64,000 bases of DNA, from the NCBI RefSeq assembly GCF_014323705.1, contig NZ_JABVEC010000033.1, positions 1-64,000 of the forward strand, written 5' to 3'. Under the pieces are notes generated by a model. That model searched no databases, was not told where the DNA came from, and saw only the letters and a list, made by a program, of their open reading frames with translations. The position numbers were made by a program, and so were the translations under genes. The DNA comes from Actinomadura alba (GTDB lineage Bacteria; Actinomycetota; Actinomycetes; Streptosporangiales; Streptosporangiaceae). Below, one piece after another: positions 43,698 through 52,597 of this stretch. Numbering within the stretch: the first letter of the stretch is position 1; each line of letters starts with the position of its first letter.

Positions 43698-44840
43698 ATG
43701 AGGATCGCCGCGCTCACGCTGGTGGGCATCATCACCGCCACCGCCACCGCCACCGCCACCGCCTGCGGCTCGCCGCCGGGCGTCGCGCCGCGGCCGGCGC
43801 AGACCCGGTCACCCGCGCCTGCCGCAGCGGACGCTCGGACGCTGCGAACCGACGTGTACGCGCACGGCCGCCCTGGAATGCTCAGCTCGGCCGTGCGGCA
43901 CATGCCCTCCCGCGTGTACGTGCCCAACAGCGAGAGCGACGAGGTCATCGTCATCGACCCGGCCACCTTCAAGCGGATCGCGCGGTTCCGGGTCGGCCGT
44001 AGACCACAGCACGTCGTCCCCTCCTGGGATCTGAAGACGCTGTGGGTGAACGACAACGATTCCAACGATCTCGTCCCGATCGATCCAGCCACCGGAGAAC
44101 CCGGTAAGCCCGTACAGGTCGACGACCCCTACAACCTGTACTTCAGCCCGGACGGGCGCTTCGCGATCGTGATGGCGGAGCGTAACAACCGTCTGGACAT
44201 CCGCGACGCCCGCACAATGAAACTCATCCGCTCGGTGCCGCTGCCCTGCCGGGGCGTCAACCACGCCGACTACACCGCCGACGGTGCCTTTTTCATCGCC
44301 AGCTGCGAGTTCTCCGGGCAGTTGGTCAAGGTCGATGTGGCTCGATGGAAGGTGATCCGCACGCTGACCCTCCGCCACGGCGCCATGCCGCAGGACGTCA
44401 AGCTCTCCCCCGACGGGACCACCTTCTACGTCGCGGACATGATGGGCAACGGCGTCTGGATGATCGACGCTGCGACCTTTCGCAAGCGCGGGTTCATCCC
44501 GACCGGCGTGGGCGCTCACGGGCTCTACGTCAGCCGCGACTCCCGCTCCCTCTACGTTTCCAATCGAGGTGCCGGATCCGTCGCGGTCGTGCACTTCGCC
44601 ACGGGAAAGGTCGCGGCGCTGTGGCGCATCCCCGGCGGTGGATCCCCCGACATGGGCGGCGTCTCCGCCGACGGCAAGGTGCTGTGGCTGACGGGCCGCT
44701 ACCACGGCGTGGTCTACGCGTTCTCCACCGTCGACGGGCACCTCATCCGTAAGATTCCCGTCGGCCGGGGACCGCACGGGTTGTGCGTTTATCCGCAGCC
44801 GGGAAGGTACTCCCTCGGCCACACCGGAATTCTGCGCTGA
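43698..44840 (+). CDS. YVTN/YncE-like beta-propeller lipoprotein
   Basis: A 380-residue lipoprotein with the lipobox TATAC (Cys about 23), preceded by a Thr-Ala run made by five ACCGCC hexamers. The mature part has about seven propeller repeats, such as RVYVPNSESDEVIVIDPATFK, TLWVNDNDSNDLVPIDPATG and SLYVSNRGAGSVAVVHFATG (typical YVTN beta-propeller units). Such proteins bind ligands or partner proteins at the cell surface; the role is unknown. Gene stands alone. Confidence 0.85.
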   Translation: MRIAALTLVGIITATATATATACGSPPGVAPRPAQTRSPAPAAADARTLRTDVYAHGRPGMLSSAVRHMPSRVYVPNSESDEVIVIDPATFKRIARFRVGRRPQHVVPSWDLKTLWVNDNDSNDLVPIDPATGEPGKPVQVDDPYNLYFSPDGRFAIVMAERNNRLDIRDARTMKLIRSVPLPCRGVNHADYTADGAFFIASCEFSGQLVKVDVARWKVIRTLTLRHGAMPQDVKLSPDGTTFYVADMMGNGVWMIDAATFRKRGFIPTGVGAHGLYVSRDSRSLYVSNRGAGSVAVVHFATGKVAALWRIPGGGSPDMGGVSADGKVLWLTGRYHGVVYAFSTVDGHLIRKIPVGRGPHGLCVYPQPGRYSLGHTGILR

Positions 44841-44953
44841 CCCTGGTCTCAAGTGGCCGACGAACCAGGTCGATCCGGCCGACGAACCAGGTCGGTCCGG
44901 TCATCGGGCCAACCGTCCGTCCGGCCATCGGGACCGGCCGTCCGGCCCCGGGT

Positions 44954-45511
44954 TCACGCCGCGGCGAAGACCTCCCACGAGGCTTCCCGGCGCACGAGCA
45001 GGTCACGGGTGAGCAGGTGGCGGCCACCGGGCCATACCTGGTCGACCGCCCACCGCAGTTTGTCGAGCCCGTCCGGGTGCGCGCTGCCGGTGGCCATGAA
45101 CACCTCGCGCGACGGCACGGCGACGACGAGGTCGCCCTCGACGTCCTGGGCCAGCTTCTCCATGAGGGTGTCGTCGAGCAACAGCCCGGCCTCCAGGTCG
45201 TTGCCCAGCCCCACGGACACGGCCTTGGCGTCCGGATACCAGTTCATCGACAGGTCCGGGCGCAGCGTCCGCAGGTTCCCGGTCGCCTGGGCGCGCAGCG
45301 CACCCGGCTCGATTCCCAGTTCGGCGCAGTGCCGCCGCCCCACGTACTCGTAGCGCTCCGGCAGCTCGAAGGCGTACGACGCGTACAGGTCGGCGGCGAA
45401 CGGATCGCGGACCGGTTCCGCGTCCGGGGCCGGGGGGAACTCCAGCTGCAGCTCCACGGGCAACCGCGCCTGCATGATCGGCACGATGAGCGTGTGTCGC
45501 GGCTCGGTCAT
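44954..45511 (-). CDS. DUF1444-like protein
   Basis: A 185-residue soluble protein. The C-terminal stretch DLVVAVPSREVFMATGSAHPDGLDKL and the central NWYPDAKAVSVGLGNDLEAGLLLDD match the style of DUF1444 (YtpQ-like) proteins, which have no established function. Two tandem copies of a 22-bp unit starting GGCCGACGAACCAGG lie behind it at about 44873-44916. Confidence 0.6.
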   Translation of the reverse strand: MTEPRHTLIVPIMQARLPVELQLEFPPAPDAEPVRDPFAADLYASYAFELPERYEYVGRRHCAELGIEPGALRAQATGNLRTLRPDLSMNWYPDAKAVSVGLGNDLEAGLLLDDTLMEKLAQDVEGDLVVAVPSREVFMATGSAHPDGLDKLRWAVDQVWPGGRHLLTRDLLVRREASWEVFAAA

Positions 45512-45619
45512 TCAGCGGTCCTCGATTCGGGCCGACCGTCATCGGTCCTGACGCGTCATTCGTACGGTGCGTTCGTACTGAGCGGTATCAGTGCCATTCG
45601 TACTGAACGGTGGAGTGGA

Positions 45620-47116
45620 TCACCTTAGCGGGCCGCCGGGCGCGACGACGGGCAGGCCGGCCGGCGCACCGCGCTCGATCAACCGAAGGACCGCGTCGGT
45701 GTCCAGGTGGCGTTCGACCAGATCGCCGAGCACGTCCAGCCGCGCCTCGCGCAACGCGGCGAAGCCGACGTCGGGCGCGGGCGTGAAGTCACGTCCGGCC
45801 ACCTCGGCCACGTCCTTGAGGAAGGCCCTGCGGAAACCGTCATTCTCCAGCGCGCCGTGCCAGGTCGTGCCCCACACCGAGCCGGCCCGGCAGCCGTCCA
45901 GGAAGGGCTCGCCGCCCTCGACCGCCGCAACCCCATGGTGGATCTCGTACGCGTGGACCTGTTCGCCGTAGGCGGTGCCGACCGGCCGCCGCAACGTCTT
46001 GACCGGCTCGAACTCCACTCTCGTGGGCAGCAGGCCCAGGCCGGTGACGATTCCCGCGCACGACTCGACGTCGTCGAGGATGTCGGTGGCCAGCATCTGG
46101 TAGCCGCCACAGATGCCGAGGACCGGCCTGCCCTCGCGGGCCAGCCGGACGATCTCGGCGGCCAGCCCGCGTGCCCGCAGCCAGCCGAGGTCGGCCACGG
46201 TCGCACGTGACCCCGGCAGCACGATGAGATCGGCGTCGGCCAGCTCACCGGGCGAGGTCACGAACCGGACGACGACCCCCGGCTCGCAGGCCAGCGCGTC
46301 GACGTCGGTGAAGTTGGAGATGCGCGGCGGCCGGACGACGGCGACCCGCAGCGTCTGCCGGCCGTGGGGCGGCTGCGCGGCGATCCGCGGGCCGTCCAGC
46401 CCGAGCGAGTCCTCGACGTCCAGCCAGAGACCTTCCTGCCACGGCAGCACACCGTACGTGGGGCGGCCGGTGAGCGCCGCGAGCTGGTCGAGGCCCGGGG
46501 CGAGCAGCTCGGCGGCGCCCCGGAACTTGTTGATCACGAACCCGGCGATCAGGGCCTGGTCGGCGGGCGACAGGAGGCCGACGGTGCCGTAGAGCGCCGC
46601 GAACACCCCGCCCCGGTCGATGTCGCCGACGACGATGGCCGGGAGGTTCGCGGCACGCGCCAGGCCCATGTTGGCGATGTCGCCCTCGCGCAGGTTGATC
46701 TCGGCCGGGCTGCCTGCGCCCTCGCAGATGACGACGTCGTACTCGGCGCGCAGCGCGGTCAGGCTGGCGAGCACCACCTCGCGGAGCGGTTCCCGGTGCG
46801 CGCGGTACTCGACCGCGTCGACCTCGGCCACCGGCCGTCCGAGCACGACCACCTGGCTGCGGCGGTCGCTGCCCGGCTTGAGCAGCACCGGGTTCATGTG
46901 GGCTGTGGGCTCGACGCCGGCCGCCTGCGCCTGCGTGACCTGGGCCCGGCCGATCTCCGCGCCGTCGGGAGTGACCATGGAGTTGAGTGACATGTTCTGG
47001 GCCTTGAACGGCGCGACCTTGATCCCCTGCCGGGCCAGCCAGCGGCAGAGCCCCGCGGTCACGACGCTCTTCCCGGCGTCCGAGGTGGTCCCCGCGACCA
47101 GCAGCGCGCCCTTCAC
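45620..47116 (-). CDS. cobQ: Cobyric acid synthase
   Basis: A 498-residue enzyme that amidates adenosylcobyrinic a,c-diamide at four side chains using glutamine and ATP. The N-terminal dethiobiotin-synthetase-like domain has the P-loop VAGTTSDAGKSV. The C-terminal class I glutaminase has the Cys in LGICGGYQML and the His in VHAYEIHHG. Full length for the family. GTG 47116 has GAGGAGG upstream and overlaps the cobD stop codon by 4 nt, so the two are translationally coupled. No riboswitch is seen upstream of this pair. Confidence 0.95.
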   Translation of the reverse strand: MKGALLVAGTTSDAGKSVVTAGLCRWLARQGIKVAPFKAQNMSLNSMVTPDGAEIGRAQVTQAQAAGVEPTAHMNPVLLKPGSDRRSQVVVLGRPVAEVDAVEYRAHREPLREVVLASLTALRAEYDVVICEGAGSPAEINLREGDIANMGLARAANLPAIVVGDIDRGGVFAALYGTVGLLSPADQALIAGFVINKFRGAAELLAPGLDQLAALTGRPTYGVLPWQEGLWLDVEDSLGLDGPRIAAQPPHGRQTLRVAVVRPPRISNFTDVDALACEPGVVVRFVTSPGELADADLIVLPGSRATVADLGWLRARGLAAEIVRLAREGRPVLGICGGYQMLATDILDDVESCAGIVTGLGLLPTRVEFEPVKTLRRPVGTAYGEQVHAYEIHHGVAAVEGGEPFLDGCRAGSVWGTTWHGALENDGFRRAFLKDVAEVAGRDFTPAPDVGFAALREARLDVLGDLVERHLDTDAVLRLIERGAPAGLPVVAPGGPLR

Positions 47117-48462
47117 GGCCGGCCTCCTCGGGTGGCGCGCGCGAACAAATGCATGATCACGGCGGAGAGCAGGGCCGCGGTCAGCGTGACGGCGCGGGAG
47201 AGGCGGACGGCCCGGCGGATGTCGGCCACCTCGGGAGGGCGGCCGTCGCCGAGCTCCGGGCGTTCCTCGACCCTGCCGTCGTAGGAGTTGACACCGCCGA
47301 GCCGGACGCCGAGGGCCCCGGCGAACGCGGCCTCGCACCGCCCGGCGTTCGGGCTCGGGTGGGCGCCGCCGTCCCGCCGCAGGACCTCGTACGACTCCCG
47401 CGACCGCGCGATCGCCGTACGGGCCTGCGCCGACGCCGTACGCGCCTGTGCCGACGCCACACGAGTCCGTGCCGACGCCGTACGAGCCTGTGCCGACGCC
47501 GTACGAGTTCGTGCCGACACCGTACGGGCCCGCGCCGGCCGCTCGGTCCGGTGACCGCGCGGGCCGGAGCGCGGAAGCGGGAACAACTGCATGATCACGG
47601 CGGAGGGTCCCCGGCCGTGATCATGCAGTTGTTCGCCGGACCCGGCGTCAGGGCACGGGGCGACGCTGGTGGGGGCCGGTCCGGCGAGTGTGGCGCAGGC
47701 GACGGTGAGCAGGCCCGTCACCCGGGCCGGAATCCAGTTGGCGAGGTCGTCGAGCCGGGCGGCGGCCCACCCGAAGTTCTCGTAGCGCGGATTCCGGTAG
47801 CCCACCATCGCGTCGAGCGTGTTGATCGCCCGGTACGCGAGCAGGCCCGGTACTCCGGCGACCGCACCCCACAGCAGCGGGGCGACGGCGGCGTCGGAGG
47901 TGTTCTCGGCGATCGACTCGACGGTCGCCCGCGCGAGCGCCTTGGCGTCCAGCCCGCGCGGGTCGCGGGCGCAGAGGTGCGGCAGCCGGGCGCGGGCGGC
48001 ATCGAGGTCGCCCGCTTCGAGAGCGCGTGCCATGAGCGTGCCCTCGCGGCCGAGTGACGTGCCGCCGAGCACGGCCCAGGTGGCCAGGCCGGTCGTCGCC
48101 GTACGGGCGAGCGACCAACCGCCCGATGTCCTGACACCGTGTGCCCCGACACCGGCTGCCCTGACGCCGGGTCCGGCGAACACGGCCGGGGACCCTCCGC
48201 CGTGATCATGCAGTTGTTCCCGCTTCCGCGCTCCGGCGGCGTTCCGCCGTGCTCCCGTACCGGCAAGGCGGTCGGCGGCGACGCCCAGCGCGAGCGCCCC
48301 GCCGACGCAGAGGCCGGTGTAGAGGACGCCTCTCGGCTTCGCGTCGGCGTGCATGCGGCGTTCCAGCCGGCCGGCGATCCGGCCGAAGGCCGCGACCGGA
48401 TGGCCTCGGCGGGGATCCCCGAGGACCGTGTCGAGCGCGACACCGAGCAGAAGCCCCGCCAT
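47113..48462 (-). CDS. cobD: Adenosylcobinamide-phosphate synthase CobD/CbiB with repeat-encoded insertions
   Basis: A 449-residue integral membrane enzyme that attaches the aminopropanol arm to cobyric acid. Family landmarks are intact: LLGVALDTVLGDPRRGHPV at the start, TVESIAENTSDAAVAPLLWG, YRAINTLDAMVGYRN, and HPSPNAGRCEAAFAGALGVRLGG. Usual length is about 310-330. The excess is three in-frame copies of palindromic element A (residues about 76-102, 270-300 and 434-441) and a heptad repeat (about 308-350). The frame is kept throughout, so the protein is probably made. ATG 48462 begins the conserved part; the frame to 48609 is Arg-rich. Confidence 0.9.
   Translation of the reverse strand: MAGLLLGVALDTVLGDPRRGHPVAAFGRIAGRLERRMHADAKPRGVLYTGLCVGGALALGVAADRLAGTGARRNAAGARKREQLHDHGGGSPAVFAGPGVRAAGVGAHGVRTSGGWSLARTATTGLATWAVLGGTSLGREGTLMARALEAGDLDAARARLPHLCARDPRGLDAKALARATVESIAENTSDAAVAPLLWGAVAGVPGLLAYRAINTLDAMVGYRNPRYENFGWAAARLDDLANWIPARVTGLLTVACATLAGPAPTSVAPCPDAGSGEQLHDHGRGPSAVIMQLFPLPRSGPRGHRTERPARARTVSARTRTASAQARTASARTRVASAQARTASAQARTAIARSRESYEVLRRDGGAHPSPNAGRCEAAFAGALGVRLGGVNSYDGRVEERPELGDGRPPEVADIRRAVRLSRAVTLTAALLSAVIMHLFARATRGGRP
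47141..47162 (-). repeat. Element A half-copy at the end of cobD
   Basis: One arm differing by one base from the consensus, read in frame as part of the C-terminal SAVIMHLFARA of CobD. Confidence 0.65.
47414..47539 (-). repeat. 21-bp minisatellite within cobD
   Basis: Six units of a 21-bp repeat, unit GCCGTACGAGCCTGTGCCGA plus C, with base changes. In the cobD frame each unit encodes a heptad such as ARTASAQ. The whole lies between conserved regions of the enzyme, in a predicted loop. Confidence 0.85.
47563..47655. repeat. Element A, full copy inside cobD (93 bp)
   Basis: The 21-bp arms at 47581-47601 and 47614-47634 form a hairpin; flanks out to 93 bp are shared in inverted orientation with the copy at 48157-48237. 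On the gene strand it encodes GEQLHDHGRGPSAVIMQLF. Confidence 0.85.
48157..48237. repeat. Element A, inverted and shortened copy inside cobD (81 bp)
   Basis: The reverse complement of the 47563-47655 copy but lacking 12 bp of the second arm, a whole number of codons. In the cobD frame it encodes EQLHDHGGGSPAVFAGPG. Confidence 0.85.
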
Positions 48463-48532
48463 CGGCCCTGCAGCGCTGGTTCCGGAAGAACGGCCCCGCC
48501 GGTCGGAGCGGCCACGGGCCTTCGCGCGACGC

Positions 48533-49330
48533 TCATCCAAGGTGCGCGTCCAGGTCGTCCCAGTTGCGCTCCAGCCAGTCCTGTGCCCGGCGGATGCGGT
48601 CGCCGACACCGGACCGCCACATGCGCGCCCACCCCTCGCCCTGGCGCTCCGCCCTTGTGCGCATCGCGTCGTAGGAGCGCTCGAACCGGATGCGCGCGGC
48701 GGGCAGCACCTCGCGTCGTTGCTCCCGGTCCAGGCCGTACGCGCCGCAGAACAGGGCGATCCGCCGCCCCACGTCGGCGTGCCGCTGCACCAGGTCGCGG
48801 TCGGCCGGGTCGTCGAGCGGCGCCCAGTGCCGCAGTGTGGTCACCACGTCGTACAGCCGCGTCGTGGGCCGGGCCAGGTCGAAGTCGATGAGCGCGCAGG
48901 GCACCCCGTCCCGGAACACCACGTTCTCGGGCGTCACGTCGCAGTGGCCGATGAGGTCATGCGGGCCGTCCAGGTTCGAGGTCGCCTCGGAGTCCCAGGC
49001 CGCGCCGGCCGGCGGATCGTACGAGCTCGCGGCGTCGTGGAGGCGGCGCAGCAGCCGGGCCAGCGCGACGAGTGTCTCGTCGGTCGCCGCGTAGCCGGGC
49101 AGCGGCCGGTGCGGTGCGCGACCTGGCACCCAGCTGAGGATCTCGCGGCCCCGGTCGTCGATGCCGAGGACCCGGGGCGCGCCGTCGAAGCCGACGCTCT
49201 CGAGATGGCGCAGCAGCCCGTGCACGGCCAGCGTGTGCGGGCGCATCGGGCGCCGTACCGTGTCGCCGACGCGGACGACGCCCTCGGTCACGTCCCCGCC
49301 GAGCAGAGGTACTTCCTGATCCACGGTCAT
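48533..49330 (-). CDS. Aminoglycoside phosphotransferase-like kinase
   Basis: A 265-residue APH/ChoK-fold kinase. IGHCDVTPENVV (127-138) is the HxDxxxxN catalytic loop and ALIDFDLA (146-153) the metal-binding motif. Members phosphorylate antibiotics, choline, or other small molecules; the substrate is unknown and resistance should not be assumed. Start at ATG 49330. It lies 70 bp upstream of cobD on the same strand and may be cotranscribed. The longer open frame to 50797 is antisense to the FAD oxidase. Confidence 0.85.
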   Translation of the reverse strand: MTVDQEVPLLGGDVTEGVVRVGDTVRRPMRPHTLAVHGLLRHLESVGFDGAPRVLGIDDRGREILSWVPGRAPHRPLPGYAATDETLVALARLLRRLHDAASSYDPPAGAAWDSEATSNLDGPHDLIGHCDVTPENVVFRDGVPCALIDFDLARPTTRLYDVVTTLRHWAPLDDPADRDLVQRHADVGRRIALFCGAYGLDREQRREVLPAARIRFERSYDAMRTRAERQGEGWARMWRSGVGDRIRRAQDWLERNWDDLDAHLG

Positions 49331-49351
49331 GGTGGTAGACGATAGGGCTTC

Positions 49352-50710
49352 ATGGACACAGATCCGCTCGTGACCGGTTTGACCGCGGCGGTCGGCGATG
49401 CCCACGTACTGACGGATCCGCAGGTCACCGCCGCGTACACGACGGATTTCACCCGGCGGTTCAGCGGGCCGGCCCGTCTCGTGGTCCGTCCGGCCGACAC
49501 CGCCGAGGTGGCGAGGGTCGTGGGCGTCTGCGCCGAGGAGGGCGCGTCCATCGTGCCGCAGGGCGGCAACACCGGCCTGGTCGGCGGCGGGGTGCCACGC
49601 GGCGGTGAGGTCGTGCTGTCGCTGCGCAGGCTGGCCTCGGTCGAGCGGATCGATGCCACAGCCATGCAGGTGACCGCCGGCGCGGGAGTGCCGCTCGCCG
49701 AGCTGCAGCGAAGCGTACGGGCCGAGGGCCTGGACTTCGGCGTCGACTTCGCCGCGCGCGACTCCGCGACGATCGGCGGCATGATCGCGACCAACGCGGG
49801 CGGTGAGCGGGTGCTGCGGTACGGAACGACGCGCGCGAACGTCGCGGGCCTGGAGGCCGTGCCGGCGGACGGCGGCGTGCTCGAACGGCTGACCGGCCTG
49901 CCGAAGGACAACACCGGCTATGACCTGTCCGGGCTGCTCGTGGGCAGCGAAGGAACGCTCGCCGTCATCACCAGGGCGAGGTTGCGCCTCGTGCCGCGGC
50001 CGACGGGCCGGGCCACCGCCCTGCTGGCGCTCGGCTCGCTGGACGACGCCGTGTCGGCGGTCACGGAGCTGCGCGCCCTGGACTCGCTGGAGCTCGCCGA
50101 GTTCTTTCTCGCGGACGGGCTCGAGCTGGTGTGCCGCACGTCCGGTCTCCCCGCCCCGTTCCCCCGCCCCTATCCGGTCTACCTGCTGGTCGAGTGCGCG
50201 GCGCGGCACGACCCGGCGGACGAGTTGTACGCGGCGCTCGACGAACTGGCCTGCGTCGAGGACGCCGTGGTGGCCGTCGACCGAGCCGACCGGCATCGGC
50301 TGACGGCCTATCGCGAGCGTCACACGGAGGCGATCAACTCGGTCGGCGTGCCGCTCAAGCTGGACGTCTCCGTGCCACTGACCGCCCTCGCGGGCTTCGT
50401 TGAAGACCTGGGGTCGCTCCTGGACAGCGTGGCGACGTCGTACCTGTTCGGGCATCTCGCGGAGGGCAACCTCCACGTCAACCTCCTGGGGGCGGGAGAC
50501 AGGGCCGAGGAGCTGACCGATGCGGTGCTGCGGCAGGTCGCGGCCGTACGTGGCAGCATCAGCGCCGAGCACGGAGTAGGCCGGGCCAAGGCCCGCTGGC
50601 TGGAGCTGAGCCGCTCGCCGACCGAGATCGCCGCCATGCGGGCCGTGAAACAGGCCCTCGACCCGCGCGGCCTGCTCAACCCGGGAGTGCTCCTGCCACC
50701 GGGGTCGTGA
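49352..50710 (+). CDS. FAD-linked oxidase (GlcD / D-2-hydroxyacid dehydrogenase type)
   Basis: A 452-residue VAO/PCMH-family flavoprotein. The FAD region is IVPQGGNTGLVGGGVPRGGE, followed by IGGMIATNAGGERVLRYGTTR and GSEGTLAVITRARLRL. The C-terminal part has the metal-binding histidine pair in FGHLAEGNLHVNLLG and SAEHGVGRAK. It probably oxidises a D-2-hydroxy acid such as D-lactate, glycolate or D-2-hydroxyglutarate. Divergent from the APH-like gene with 21 bp between starts. Confidence 0.92.
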   Translation: MDTDPLVTGLTAAVGDAHVLTDPQVTAAYTTDFTRRFSGPARLVVRPADTAEVARVVGVCAEEGASIVPQGGNTGLVGGGVPRGGEVVLSLRRLASVERIDATAMQVTAGAGVPLAELQRSVRAEGLDFGVDFAARDSATIGGMIATNAGGERVLRYGTTRANVAGLEAVPADGGVLERLTGLPKDNTGYDLSGLLVGSEGTLAVITRARLRLVPRPTGRATALLALGSLDDAVSAVTELRALDSLELAEFFLADGLELVCRTSGLPAPFPRPYPVYLLVECAARHDPADELYAALDELACVEDAVVAVDRADRHRLTAYRERHTEAINSVGVPLKLDVSVPLTALAGFVEDLGSLLDSVATSYLFGHLAEGNLHVNLLGAGDRAEELTDAVLRQVAAVRGSISAEHGVGRAKARWLELSRSPTEIAAMRAVKQALDPRGLLNPGVLLPPGS

Positions 50711-50880
50711 CCACCCCGTGTGGTGCGGCCCCGCAGGGCGCGCCCACACTCGTCGCCGACCCCTCGTCCACGGCAGCTCCGTAGGGGTCATATCCACTGG
50801 TCAGAGCGTGTTTCTCGACCGCGAGCGAATACCATCGTGCGAAGGGGACCGCCCTCGCTCTACACTCAGGACGGCACCAG

Positions 50881-50954
50881 GCGCCCGTAGCTCAGCCGGA
50901 TAGAGCATCGGACTTCTAATCCGACGGTCGGGGGTTCGAATCCCTCCGGGCGCG
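50881..50954 (+). tRNA. tRNA-Arg(UCU)
   Basis: A complete 74-nt cloverleaf. Acceptor stem GCGCCCG/CGGGCGC, anticodon loop CTTCTAA (anticodon UCU) on TCGGA/TCCGA, T-loop TTCGAAT, discriminator G. It is the integration target of the accessory DNA that follows; its 3' part is repeated at 55022 and, shortened, at 62406. Confidence 0.95.
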
Positions 50955-50958
50955 CACC
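50909..50958 (+). repeat. Attachment site copy 1 (within tRNA-Arg)
   Basis: A 50-bp stretch covering the 3' 46 nt of the tRNA is identical to 55022-55071. The sequence to the right is similar for about another 120 bp. Confidence 0.9.
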
Positions 50959-51488
50959 GTCTGATCTGGGCATTCTCGGTGATCATGAGGGCGCCCAGTT
51001 GTCGTTTTGTGGTGGTTTGCGGCCCGTGGTTGCTCGTTGGTTGCTCGCCTGTCGTGATCTTGTCGCCGCGCGCTGGTCGGATCTCATATTGCGGTGATCG
51101 TGGCTGTTGCAGATCACGATGGGATCGGCCCCGAGGCGCCGAAGGGCCGGCTGTCCTCACGCGGTGCCCGGCGAGACCGCAGGCCATGAGAGGAGCCACA
51201 CCAATGACACCGGTGGGCAGCCGCAATGTGGAAGCGTCTCGCCGAGCAGCTGGACCGAGTCTGGCCGGACACCGATCCTGCAGGAAGTCTCTAAGTAGCC
51301 GCTGACAGCGCACACGCGTCGGAGTGTGCCCATCCGCTCATGCCAAGATGAGGGCGTTTCGCTGCAAGGTCGGCTCCGCATTTGACCGTCGCGTGTGGGC
51401 GCTACCTCTGTCCGTGACGGAGGTCAGGTGAGACGGGGTCAGTCACCTGCGTTGACACGACACCAGCAGGACCTCTCCCCAAGCTGAG
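50959..51488. other. Left end of island I
   Basis: About 530 bp with no gene I can support. A pair of GGTTGCTCG repeats 11 bp apart (51028-51036, 51039-51047) matches a pair near the other end (54891-54910), like arm-type binding sites of a tyrosine integrase. A 22-codon open frame at about 51225 is too short to call. Confidence 0.5.
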
Positions 51489-52451
51489 ATGATGTTGGCG
51501 ATGAGAACTGATGCGCGCGACCAGGCGAGACTTCAGCGACGGCTGGAGGTTTTGAGGCTGCCGGTCGCGCCGCTTCAACGCCACGGCTTCGTGATGCCGT
51601 CGGACCCGGCCGCGACGATGCGGGAGCCTGAGGCGGTTGGAGTAGGTCCCGACGGTACGGCCCTTGCCGTGTGGCGATACCGCGAGGGCATCGACCGTAA
51701 GCAGGTGACCTGGCACGTTGGCGGCAGGCGGCGAGTCGTCGGTGCCGTCGATGTAGAAACCGACCTACGGGTGAGCTTCGTACAGCCGCTGCCCGAGGAG
51801 CGCGTTTTGCTGGCGGCCGCCCGGGCCGAGCCTGGCGCAGTCAACGCAGAAGTATGGACCAGCAGCGGCGATCTAAAGCATCGCGGTTACGTCGGTGACG
51901 CGATCGAGGAGCTTCTGACCACACCCTCCGGCAAGGTGTGGGCCGGATACTTCGACGAAGCGATGGGCGGCAGTGGCCCGGAAGGGCACGGGCTCGCCCG
52001 CTTCAGAGAGGATTTGACTGCCGAGTGGCTCTATCCGCTGGATGCGGGGCTGCCCTACATCTCTGACTGCTACTCGCTCAACGTTGAGGGCGAGACCGCG
52101 TACTTCTGCCCCTACACCGAGTTTCACATCCTCTCCGCTGCCGGTGAGCGAGTGACCGACTGGGGGCCGTCCCCATACAGGTCAGCCCACAATCTGCTGC
52201 GAAGCGGCGCAGACCTCGCTGTCCTCACGGGCTGGGGTTCTGAGTACGACGTCGCGACGCTGCTGCGGATCAGTCGAGACGGAGTACGTCAGGAAGGCGG
52301 GCAATGCCGCGTGGTTCTACCCGATGGCATGGAGGCCCGCGGTTTGCGTTACACCTGCCGAGGCGATGTGCTGCATGCCTTCATCCGATCCACCTGGTAC
52401 TCCATCAACCTGGACGGGCTGAGCACAGCAGCCGGCCGCACCCCCGCATAG
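51489..52451 (+). CDS. Hypothetical island protein
   Basis: A 320-residue soluble protein of unknown function. Repeated short segments with aromatic residues (VWRYREG, VTWHVGGRRR, KVWAGYFDE, VTDWGPSPYRS) suggest a beta-propeller-like build. No signal peptide or membrane span is seen. Its lower G+C and different codon style compared with the backbone fit transferred DNA. Confidence 0.6.
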   Translation: MMLAMRTDARDQARLQRRLEVLRLPVAPLQRHGFVMPSDPAATMREPEAVGVGPDGTALAVWRYREGIDRKQVTWHVGGRRRVVGAVDVETDLRVSFVQPLPEERVLLAAARAEPGAVNAEVWTSSGDLKHRGYVGDAIEELLTTPSGKVWAGYFDEAMGGSGPEGHGLARFREDLTAEWLYPLDAGLPYISDCYSLNVEGETAYFCPYTEFHILSAAGERVTDWGPSPYRSAHNLLRSGADLAVLTGWGSEYDVATLLRISRDGVRQEGGQCRVVLPDGMEARGLRYTCRGDVLHAFIRSTWYSINLDGLSTAAGRTPA

Positions 52452-52597
52452 CCAGCGGACCTTCACGTGCCCTCGCATCGATACCGGTGTTCCATTCAAG
52501 GAGCGCACGTATCCGCTTCTGCCGCGATGCGCGCGGTTGTGTTCACGTCGTGTGAAGCCGATCCGCCTGCAATGCCCGCCGTCATGAGAGATCCGGC

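Noticed and set aside
43736..43765. ACCGCC hexamer run as a CRISPR or satellite
   Set aside because: Only five units coding Thr-Ala within a signal peptide; no spacers.
49331..50797. Extension of the APH-like frame to 754 residues
   Set aside because: The extra part is antisense to the FAD oxidase; the kinase fold begins at 49330.
50996..51313. Minus-strand frame including GIRTPDRRIRSP
   Set aside because: This peptide is the well-known translation of antisense tRNA sequence and does not indicate a gene.
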